From Gautieria morchelliformis (Eukaryota > Basidiomycota > Agaricomycetes > Gomphales > Gomphaceae), in the NCBI GenBank assembly GCA_015179125.1, contig WHVA01000259.1:62001-126000 (forward strand): DNA of 64,000 bases, given 5' to 3'. The notes beneath the pieces were generated by a model. The model ran no database searches. It saw only the letters and a list, made by a program, of their open reading frames with translations, and was not told where the DNA came from. Both the position numbers and the translations under genes were made by a program. Every line of letters starts with the position of its first letter. Within the stretch, counting starts at the first letter, position 1. This document shows, in pieces, positions 34,001-43,300 of the stretch.

Positions 34001-34747
34001 TTGCAACTACCAACATAGCAATTGGTCCGACCTTCTTCCGCTCGCGGAATTTGCCTACAACAACGCGCCTTCCGCTACCACCGGAATTTCACCCTTTTAT
34101 GCCAACAAGGGCTACCACCCGAATCTCGCCATCCACCCTGAACGCGACCTCGCCTCTGCAAGAGCCCGAGATTTCGTTGTGGAACTTGACGACCTTCACC
34201 AGCACCTCCGAGAGAACATTACCGCTGCCCAGAAGAGATACCAAACTTCCGCCGATCGGAAACGCCTTCCGCAACCGGCATTCGAGATAGGCGACAAAGC
34301 CTTTGTCAAAGCGGAAAACTTCCGCACCACTCGCCCCTCGAAGAAGCTCTCTGAGAAATACCTCGGTCCTTATGAGATCATCGCTAAGGCCGGCAGTCGT
34401 TCTTTCACCCTCAGACTTCCTGACAATATGCGCGCAGTACATCCGGTATTCCATGTCTCCATGCTTGAACCCGCAGTTCCGAATACAATTCCGAATCGAG
34501 AACAACCTCCGCCTCCGCCAGTCGTCATCGACGGAGAACCGGAATATGAGATTTCGGAAATTCTCAACTCCAAGCTCGACAGAAGATACCGCTGCCAACT
34601 CCAGTACCTAGTCAAGTGGGCAGGCTATGAAAACACTGACGAAGAGACTCGTGGATTTCCGCCACGGAACTTGACCACGCCTCTGACCTCGTCTCTGACT
34701 TCCACAAGTCATATCCTGACAAGCCTGGCCCCATTTCCGCGCCCTAG
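31036..34747 (+). pseudogene. Element E pol, several frameshifts
   Basis: Protease [35 protein letters not shown] and [10 protein letters not shown], RNase [16 protein letters not shown] and VTDHKNLEYF, integrase SMDFIEKLPKSSGYD, TSDRGSEFVSSFF and YHPEGDGQTERTN, and a chromodomain (YEISEILNSKL..LVKWAGYEN). Single-base breaks are evident near 32407 (between RT fingers and palm end), near 33510 (before the integrase finger continues), near 34005 and near 34650 inside the chromodomain; the last frame ends at TAG 34745-34747. Domain order and catalytic residues match element C, but this copy cannot produce Pol. Confidence 0.9.
31039..31085 (+). promoter_or_regulatory. -1 ribosomal frameshift signal of element E
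   Basis: Gag ends GAT TCA AAA AAA TAG, so the heptamer A AAA AAA (31039-31045) is in the canonical X XXY YYZ phase and abuts the stop. After 7 nt an 8-bp stem can form between CAGTCCTC (31053-31060) and GAGGGCTG (31078-31085), with one G-U pair. The -1 frame is open through the site and continues into pol. Confidence 0.7.
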
Positions 34748-34876
34748 TCATTTCCGACCTCATTTCCGACGCCCATTGATTCTTACAGTTCTCAAGTCAT
34801 TTGTCAAAATCCGATTAATTTCCCGTTACTCTATTTTCCGACACTTCAAGAAATTATCTACAAGTCCTTGATACCC

Positions 34877-36101
34877 CTACTCCTCCCCCATTGTCTCCGC
34901 CTCGACCTCTTTTTCCGCTTCCGGCTCTTTTTCCGCCTCCCCTACCTCGACACTCACCAACTCCATTTCCACCCTTTCCCTCGTTTCCGCCCCCCCACTC
35001 GGACCCGCTTCCTCCCCAATTCCCTGCTCCCGCAGCCGCGCATCCATTCGGTCCCGGACCAGATCATTCCGCCACCGCATTTCCCGCGTCAACTGCTGCA
35101 GGACTGTAGACATGACAGTCATCTGGTTCTGAATTGACAGAACCTGATGCTGCTGAACCTCTGCCATGTCGACCATGATGTCCCGGATCTCGCGTTGCTG
35201 TTCCCGCATGGCCCTCAGCGACCCGGCAATGTCAAGGAGCGGAGAAGCCATGGTGAACCGGTTCAACACCGCCTGTGCCGACTTTCCGGTCACCGGAAAG
35301 GATTCCTCGGCCCTCCCTCCGCTCGGTCCCGGTTCCGCCTTCGGATTTGACTCCTCAACCTTCTGTTTCTTTCGCTCCAGCCTCGAAGCGCACCCGTCCA
35401 CGACGCAGCGCCTTTTCCTGTCACGGCACTGGTCGCACGACGTTTCCCGTGGATTGCTCGACCACGTGCAATCCACCCCCTTAGACTCGCATGGGTCACA
35501 AGGGGCCTTTTCCTCATCGCCGTCCCGAGTTTTCCGCTTCTTAGTCGCGGGATTCTCCGGCCCCAGTTCACGGAGTTCTAACATCCGACTCAGCTTCTCC
35601 TTTCGAGCCTTCTGGAATGCGTCCGCTCGAGTTTTCCGTTCCGCCACAAGGTTCACCGGGGTCGCAATCTCCTTTTGCTTCCCTTTTCCTTCCGGAGTCG
35701 GTGTACTTTCCGCCGAACCTTCCGAGTCTGACTCTGACTCGTCCTGAACATGATTCTGGAAGAACTCTAGTTAATTTCAAGATCATTTCCGCCGGACATT
35801 TCCCACTCACCTGATCCCTTTCCGCTTTCTCCGCAGCGCTTTCTCTGCAGCAGCCTTGTCCGCAGCAGCCTTCCGTGCCGCGTTCCGTTTCCGTTTCTCT
35901 TCACGGACGCGCTCCTCCTCCTCGCGGCGTTCGCGCTCTTTCCTCTCCGCTCCTTCCGCTCCTTCTCCCGACGTTCTTTCTCTTTCCGCGCAGCTTCCTC
36001 AGCCTCGCGTTTCTCGCCATTTCCTTTTGCGCGAGCATATCAGCGAAGTGCTGTTTCATCTCCGCGCTGGACATCTTAGAGAAATCTACTGGGGCACTCA
36101 T
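34877..36101 (-). pseudogene. Antisense gene inside element E: coiled-coil protein with a cysteine cluster
   Basis: Minus-strand gene between pol and the 3' LTR. Exon 1 starts at ATG 36101 (MSAPVDFSKMSSAEMKQHF) and is very rich in Lys, Glu, Arg and Ala. A 54-bp GT-AG intron (35810-35757) follows. Exon 2 (35756-34877) has a Ser/Glu stretch, a basic region, and the cluster CDPCESKGVDCTW..SCDQCRDRKRRC, which resembles Zn2Cys6-type fungal DNA-binding clusters. A helical region (QNQMTVMSTVLQQL) and an acidic tail come after it. Exon 1 shows several 1-2 base frame breaks, so this copy looks decayed. It could be a captured host gene or a lineage-specific accessory gene; its role is unknown. Confidence 0.65.
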
Positions 36102-36209
36102 GATGGAAATAGAGAAGACGCGTTTGTCTTTCAGCCTATATTTCAAACTCCGACGCGTTTGTTCACAGGTCACGTGATTCCGACCTGTGGTCTCGCGGGG
36201 CTCGACCTT

Positions 36210-36222
36210 AGAAGGGAGATAC
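36210..36222 (+). other. Polypurine tract of element E
   Basis: Purine-rich AGAAGGGAGATAC directly before the TG of the 3' LTR. Confidence 0.55.
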
Positions 36223-36914
36223 TGTTACGACCGTTCATTTCCGACTTCCGACCCTCAGTTCCGCCATACATTCCGCCCCTCCAATAGTTCCGCCATACAT
36301 TCCGCCCCTCCGACATTTCCGCCATTCCGCCCCTTGTACATTTCCCTTGTTCTTTCGACTCTATTACTCGGACCCACCGGACCCACCTCGCCATCCATCA
36401 AAACCACATATCCGGTCACCCTTGTAGTTCGTTGTCAGATATGTTTTCCCGACCCCTTGTTCTTTGCCATTGTTCTACCTTACCCTGAACCCCCCTTGTA
36501 GTCCCATTGTTCCCAATTAGTTAGTTCCCACACATTGTACTCGACTTCCGCTTCCTCCGGAAATTGCTTAGTACAACACCATTACTTGTTGCTCTGCGCT
36601 TTGTATAAAACCCCCCTCATGTATGTCTGTAATCTGCAATCAGATAATCACCTTCGATACTTGATTTCCTTCGCTCCATCTCCTGTTCTTAGCACAGCGA
36701 GTCTAGCAAGATCTCAGTCTCTCCCTCCGTCTTCCGTCTTCCGCCTTCCGCCTCAGTTCCGACTCAAGTTCCGACCAAACCTCTGGTCCAGTACCTTCCG
36801 ACTTCCGGCTCATTTCCGAAATACCTAGGACGATAGTTCATTGGGGGCGCAACCTATAAGTTGAAGCCGCTGTCCTTTCCAGTTCTGACTTAGTGGAAAT
36901 CTCGATACGTAACA
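36223..36914 (+). repeat. 3' LTR of element E
   Basis: 692 bp, near identical to the 5' LTR except for an insertion of TTCCG-type units near 36730 and scattered changes. Confidence 0.9.
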
Positions 36915-36915
36915 C

Positions 36916-37165
36916 CATGTGGAATTTACTGCGTCGATCGGATCTGCTCTTGGATCTGTTGGAGGGCATGGAATATGCTGTTTTCGGGCTGGGAGATACA
37001 GCCTATGAGAATATCTGTTGGGCTGCCAAAAAAATTGGCCCAACGGCTGGAAAGTCTCGGAGACAGAGAAATATGTCCACGAGGCCAGTGCGTCCCCCCA
37101 GTAATGACATTACATGAGGTATTCACAAGATATCTTGATATAAACTGTGTCCCATGTCACTGGAG
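36916..37165 (+). pseudogene. TAH18/NDOR1-like diflavin reductase fragment
   Basis: From the LTR border the frame reads MWNLLRRSDLLLDLLEGMEY then AVFGLGDTAYENICWAAKK, the end of a flavodoxin domain of the NDOR1/Tah18 family (partner of Dre2 in cytosolic iron-sulfur assembly). In the next frame it continues LAQRLESLGDREICPRG and then TLHEVFTRYLDINCVP, which resembles the start of the FAD-binding domain. The region between these two domains is missing and the frame is broken, so it is a relic with an internal deletion. The 5' part is cut by the LTR. Confidence 0.6.
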
Positions 37166-37184
37166 CCACTATCACCATGTGTTA

Positions 37185-37512
37185 CAGCTATGGAAATGGC
37201 GTCAATAATGCATCTAGAGATAAAAAGAAGATTATATATCAATTGTTGGAACTACAGAAAGTGCTGGGCGATGTGGTAGAGCTAGTGAAGGACAGGGACC
37301 CCAATATATCTGTCCCTTGTCCAGGTGATGAGGAATCCAGAGCATCCTCTCATTTACAAGCTTTGAGTAAACTGATAATGGCTGCTGACAGCCTTCCTCG
37401 TTGCCATGAGGAGCTGGACGGTCTCAAGAAGAAGTTGGAGACTAATAATCGCATGCAAGCACTCATGTAGCCTTTCAAAGAAGGCGAAGTAAAAAAGACT
37501 CTCAATCAGTGT
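37185..37512 (+). pseudogene. NLR N-terminal domain relic
   Basis: Reads NNASRDKKKIIYQLLELQKV, then ASSHLQALSKLIMAADSLPR and NRMQALM followed by a stop and PFKEGEVKKTLNQ. It aligns with the N-terminal exon of the intact NLR at 46.8-46.35 kb ([36 protein letters not shown]). The Trp codon of that motif is TAG here. It is the plus-strand remains of a second NLR gene. Confidence 0.65.
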
Positions 37513-37930
37513 GTGGGATCTCGCTTTGCCAGACAAAGCTTTCTGCCCATAGGATATTTTCAATGTATTTTCGATATAGTGACCTTAAAATATAGCATAC
37601 AGGTTTGACATCATGGGGAATGAACTATTTAAACTTCCTCTAATTTCCTACCATTTTTGGCCATTTTTAACGAAGTCTTTGGCTCAAAACTCTTCTATTC
37701 TGTTGCAGCAGAGTTATGAATCCACATGTATCCACAACTCTGCTTATTCAAACTCTGACATGCGCAAGTCTGAGGACACTTAGGCACCCACAAACTCTGG
37801 CCAACCTACCAGTTCAGACTCAGCACTCTGGAAATAGTAATTTATTCCCAAGCCTCTGTAGCATTGTTTGTGCAACACAAACCCAGCACAGCCAATGCTA
37901 CCATAGCAATCAGGCTATGCTAGGCTGTGC
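37513..37930. other. No gene seen; degenerate intron or repeat sequence
   Basis: AT-rich stretch with no coherent frame. It lies between the NLR relic and the TGACTCA-rich block. Nothing recognisable. Confidence 0.4.
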
Positions 37931-38512
37931 TGTCCCATGACTCCACTCCTAAGTGGAATTAGGGTCATGACTCACTGCCAAGCTGGAGTATTATTGGTCC
38001 AAAGTCTTGTGACTCAGGAAATGACTCCTGCATGACTCAGACAGAGCCTGACTCGGCCTGTGACTCATGCTCAGACTCTGGTGTATCATTGGTTGAGGGG
38101 CCTCTTACCAAATGAAAGGCGGTGTTGAGCTAATCCTCTTTAATAATAAGGGTGTATCTTATTCTTAGACATGACTCATGCCTCACTCCCTGATCATAGG
38201 CTGCAATTGGTTGACATGAGTTCTGACTCATTACCCTTTTTCACTCTGATTCACTACCCCATTTCTGTGTGACTCAGTGCATGACTCACTCCCTAATCGT
38301 GAACTGTGATTGGCCAACACATGCTCTGACTCACTACCCTATTTCTTTGTGACTCATCGTAGTCTATTAATAGATAGTAGATACAATATAAAAGGAGGCC
38401 TTACTGCCCACCTTTCATCAGCCAATACATCATCATCTTGTATCCACGTACCTCATGTGACTTGCCAAGCTTGCACAGCTTACTAAGCTGCTAACCCCAG
38501 CTAGGGTTATTA
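37931..38512 (+). repeat. LTR-like block with ten TGACTCA motifs and a TATA box
   Basis: Between 37968 and 38356 the heptamer TGACTCA occurs ten times, along with variants (TGACTCC, TGACTCG). ATATAAAAGG follows near 38387 and the block runs to CTAGGGTTA at 38512, where a MITE sits in the TTA; after the MITE the bases CA would complete a TTACA end. This looks like a solo LTR or a promoter of a lost element, but I find no target duplication. TGACTCA is the consensus of Gcn4/CpcA-type bZIP factors. Confidence 0.4.
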
Positions 38513-39085
38513 CACTGGAGACATGGAAAAATTTCCTGACTTTGAAAATCAACTAGGATTTATGAGGATATTCCACATTTCTTCAAAATTTCCCAGCTCA
38601 GGAAATTAGATGAAAATTTAATGTTTTGTCAGAGTTTTTGGACTTCAGGAAATCCTTCAAAAATTGTAAAATTATCACCTGAAAATCTTCAAGAAACACT
38701 CAGGAAACATTGAATTTCCACTTCATTGAAACTAAATATTTACTAAAATTTCCCCAGTTAGGAAATTCTATAGGAACACTGGTTTCTACAAACTTCCCTG
38801 GCAAATAATGAGGAAACCAACATTTTCATAGAATTTCCAAACTGAGGAAACTTTATTAAATATTTAGTTTCATAGAGGAGGCAATTCAATGTTTCCTGAG
38901 AGTTTCTTGAAGATTTTGATGTGATAATTTTACAATTTTTGAAGGAGTTCCTGAAGTCAAAAACTCTGAGAAAACTTGAAATTTTCTTCCAATTTTATAA
39001 GATAGGAAATGTCGAAGAAATGTGGAATATACTCAAGATTTCTGGTAGATTTCCACAATCAGGAAATTTTGCCATGCCTCCAGTG
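38513..39085. mobile_element. 573-bp foldback MITE with TTA target duplication
   Basis: The left half pairs with the right half almost throughout: ends CACTGGAGACATGG and CCATGCCTCCAGTG, inner segments such as TTCAAAAATTGTAAAATTAT appearing inverted on both sides of the midpoint near 38800. Flanks are TTA on each side (38510-38512 and 39086-39088), the 3-bp TWA duplication typical of PIF/Harbinger-type elements. It has no coding capacity. The RNA would fold into a long hairpin. Confidence 0.8.
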
Positions 39086-39088
39086 TTA

Positions 39089-39732
39089 CACCTACATAGT
39101 GTATTACTTCTCAGTTAAGTAGTTGCATTTCTACTTAGCCACCCAGACTAACACTCTAGGTGAAATTCTGCAGAGTGAGTCTGACAATTGATTTCCTCAT
39201 CAATTAGCTCTCCAATACCAAGACAAACTGATCAGTGACTTTCCTGTTCAGGGACTTTCACAAGTCACTTCTTAAACCCTAGTCGCTCATTTATTACAGT
39301 GCATTTGATGTTAATTGGGTCAGTCCACTTACAAACTCTCCTGTGGAACCATTCCTATCTTTTTGGAATACTTGGACCCTGATAGTCATCCTCAAACCTA
39401 CAGACTAATAGTTTGTTATTCATTATGCCAGTAGTGTTTAATATTCTTGCAGTTTCACATATGACACATTCTGATAGACCAAAGTGTTAGATCTGACACC
39501 AAAGTCTTGAAGGGTTCCAAAACAATCAGCTATGACAATTCCAGCAGTGATTATCTTCAACCCTGAACATAGATCATACATACATTTCACATTCCCTCCC
39601 TTTGTACTGACCCTAATTGTCCTGGCAGGTGTTTGACATTAACATTACATAGCCATGTTGTGGGTATGTGTGACTTTGCTGTCTCACACGAACATAGCTA
39701 CCTCTGTTTCTTGCTGCCTTTCTGTAGACGAA
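39089..39732. other. No gene seen between MITE and NLR relic
   Basis: About 640 bp with no recognisable frame, possibly decayed intronic or exonic sequence of the plus-strand NLR relic. Confidence 0.4.
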
Positions 39733-39890
39733 CAGGTGTATAATTGGTTGTTGGCCCCAGACCATGAGGCAAAACAATTGAATGCCTGTAATCAGCAACA
39801 GGAATCGACCAGCTCATGGTTTGTGCAAGGAGAATGCTTCAAGGATTGGAAAATTAGAAGCAACTCATTCCCTTTTCTTTGCAGCATTCA
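39733..39890 (+). pseudogene. NLR linker exon relic
   Basis: Reads QVYNWLLAPDHEAKQLNACN then STSSWFVQGECFKDWK. The intact NLR has [19 protein letters not shown] and [15 protein letters not shown] at the same place, just before the P-loop exon. Together with 37185-37512 it shows a second, plus-strand NLR gene that is now a relic. Confidence 0.7.
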
Positions 39891-40383
39891 TGAGTCTGGT
39901 GAACATCATGATTATTTTTTGCCACTGAGCATTTTGATCATCTTTACTCCACCCCATGTACATCATTCTATCACATGTTACTTGTCTTACACCATCGCCC
40001 AGAGATTTCCCAGTAGTTAAATACTCTATGATGTATGTATCTTTTCAGTAGCAATTCTATAAGTCTTGTCTCACCATTAGGAAACTGCTATAAGCAGTTG
40101 ATATAGTGTTAGGACACATACATTCAGTGTATATGCATATATTCTCATTCTCGACCTCCACTTTATTCAGTTTCTTCAACAAATCCTGAATCACATTCTA
40201 TTAGCTACTACCTACATTCCCTAGGATTCACACGCAAACCCACAAACCCACAAGCCACAAGCCAAAGCCAAAAGTGAGAGCAGAGGGCATGCAACAACAT
40301 CCACTGTTATTGTTCAAGTTTATATGTTTTCCAGCACTGTCATTGTAGCATTGTATATCTCCCTGTGGGTGGACCCATCAGCC

Positions 40384-43300
40384 TCAACATGAGTGCCTTG
40401 TATAAACGAGTGACAAGCATGTACATAAATTCACACACCCATCCCTGCCACTTGTGGCCAGCATGCCCCCAGTCTGGCTCAGGTTGACAGAAATAACTAC
40501 AGGTTGGTGCATACATGCACACATTAGGCAATGAGAAATGAGTCATACACACACATGATACAAACATGCTGGGACGTACCACCATTCCTATGTCCATGCA
40601 GTATGAGCTGTTCTTCCCCTGTGTGCAGGTCCCAGAAACGCATGCTCCGGTCATCCGAGCCAGATACAACCCATTGGTTGTCAGGTGACACATCGATGGA
40701 GTTCACGGCACCCTACATCCACGCTAATTAGTATCATGGTTTGCAAAGAGTGAAGATTTACAAGCCCAACAGCAAGCAAAGGAAGCAAAAGGAAACACAG
40801 GTGGCCACTCACCATATGGCCTGTAAACTCAACCATACACACACACACCCCTTCATTCTGCCCACTCTTCTCTGTGGCTGAACCCACATCCTCACCCACT
40901 TCATATGACTGCCTCAATACCCCGCTCTGCACACTGCTTAGCAATGGCTCCAAATCCCAATACTTCAAGCTCCCCCCCGAGCCCCCACTGACAAGGCCCT
41001 TTCCATTAGGTGTGAACATCATGCTGGACACACGGTCAGTGTGACGCATGAGGCACTCAATGAGTTGCCCTGTTTGGACATGCCAAAGGTGAATGATAGT
41101 GTCATAGCCCATGGCAACAAGGGCCCCGTTAGGAGAGATAGATACAGTGAATACACCAGCAAAGAGCTGAATGATGCAAGCCAAAACAAACACAAAACAC
41201 ACCATACACAGGTGTCAACAATCACATAAGCACAACAACATGTATCAGCATGCCACATGGAGCAATACATGACAATAAGACCCACATTCACTGGTACTGT
41301 GATGGACAGTGTCCTGTGCTGCCCTGTCTCCATGTTCCAGATGCACATGGTGTTGTCCTGGGAGCTGGCAATGACAAGGCGGCCATCACGTGAGAAGTCA
41401 AGGGAGGAAACACATTGTTTAGGACCCTTGAAGATGGAGAGGATGTGCTTGGTTGCAATGTCCCATATCTGAGGGTTATGTGGGGGGAAGGGAGCACAGG
41501 GTGCAAGCAATAAATGTGCAGGTGAAAGAACAGACATAGTCAGTAGATGAGCACATATTGCAGGAATTAGAGGGAATCAAGGAATAGGTGAAAGGATAAA
41601 TAAAGGATGTCATCACAGGGAACGAGGAAACACACACCCTAATTTGGTTATCATTACCACCAATTGCGAGGTAGCATCTGTCAGGGCTAAAGCACACACA
41701 TTTGATGACAAAGAACCAGGGAACGGTGTCATTGATGAGCACACTGTTGAGGTTGTGGTCAATGTGGAGGGAGACGAAAGAAAGGGAGAGGTTCAGGGGG
41801 GAGAAAGCGAAAGATGAGGTGATCACGCACCATGTCCTTTCCCCAGTGACAGTGTCATATATCTCTGCATGTTGGGACACAGTGACGAGGTAGCGCCCAT
41901 CAGCTGAGAAGTGGACAGACCATACGATGCTGGAAGGTGTGGGTTAGTATGGAAGTGAGATTAATCAGATCCAAGGGTGTTACAGCCAAAACAAGACCTA
42001 TGGCCCCAAAATAACTCAGCCACAGTGACTCACCTCCACTGATCATCATGCTTTAGTGTATGCACCAAATCCAGGGCAACTCGGTGTTGCAGGACATGCT
42101 TGCTGAAAGTGGCTGCACATCCAGATCCCTGTTGTCAGAGAGGGGAATGAGGACATGGGGGGTGGGGGAGGCAGGGTGGAAGGATGTCTAGTAGGGGGCT
42201 GGCAACGCACCAACTTCAACTCTGGCAATGCTGTATGCTGGTGTACATTGGGGACCACTGCAGCTGTCTCCAGCAGCAATGAGGCAATTTCATCATGACC
42301 ATTCGCCACTGCTGCCTGCAGTGCACCACCATACACTCCTCCTTGGGTATTGACATCAGCGCCCTTCTCTACGAGCAACCGGACAATCATATCATGACCC
42401 TGTGATGCTGCTGCATTCAGTGCACTCCCATAGTGTCCTCCCTGAGCATTCACATCTGCACCCTTTTCTAGGAGCAACTGGATAATCATATCATGACCCT
42501 GTGATGCTGCTGCATTCAGTGCACTCCCATAGTGTCCTCCCTGAGCATTCACGTCTGCGCCCTTTTCTAGGAGCAACTGGATAATCATATCATGACCCTG
42601 TGATGCTGCTGCAATCAGCACACTCCCATACTCTCCTCCCTGAGCATTCACATCTGCACCCTTCTCTAGGAGCAACCAGACAATTGGTTCATGACCATGT
42701 ATCGTCACTGCCTCCAGTGCACTCCTATGGCCTCCTCCGTGAGCATTCACGTCTGCCCCCTTCTCTAGGAGCAATTGGACAATTGTATTATGACCATGTG
42801 ACGCTGCGGCCTGCAGTGCACTCCTATAGTGTGCTCCCTGAGCATTCACATCTGCCCCCTTCTCTAGGAGCAACTGGATAATCATATCATCACCCAAGGA
42901 CACTGCTGCATTCAGCGCACTCCCATACTCTCCTCCCTGAGCATTCACATCAGCGCCCTTCTCTAGGAGCAAGCAGACAGTCCTATCATCACGCGCAATC
43001 ACTGCTGCCTGCAGTGCACTCCCATGGTGTCCTCCCTGAGCATTCACGTCTGCACCCTTCTCTAGGAGCAACTGGACAGTCTTACGATGACCATGTGACA
43101 CTGCAGCCTGCAGTGCACCCCGATGGCCACCTCCATGAACATTCACAACTGCACCCTTCTCTATGAGCAATGAGACAATTGTATCATGACCCCTTGATGC
43201 TGCTGCCTCCAGGGCACTCCCATAGTGTGCTCCCTGCACATTCATGTCTGCACCCTTCTCCATGAGCAACCAGACAATTGTATCATGACCCCCTAACACA

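Larger units (their letters stand above)
28905..36914 (+). mobile_element. Ty3/gypsy chromovirus, element E, with an antisense gene
   Basis: LTRs of 671 and 692 bp (TGTTAC to GTAACA) flank gag and pol on the plus strand, plus a spliced gene on the minus strand between pol and the 3' LTR. The 5-bp flanks (CTTTG and CCATG) do not match. Gag has a UGA at codon 11 and pol has several single-base frameshifts. It belongs to the same lineage as element A. Confidence 0.92.

Noticed and set aside
28900-36919. Target-site duplication for element E
   Set aside because: CTTTG and CCATG do not match beyond chance.
37701-38514. Defined solo LTR starting at TGTTGCAGCA
   Set aside because: No target duplication and no second copy in the window; only an LTR-like block is claimed.
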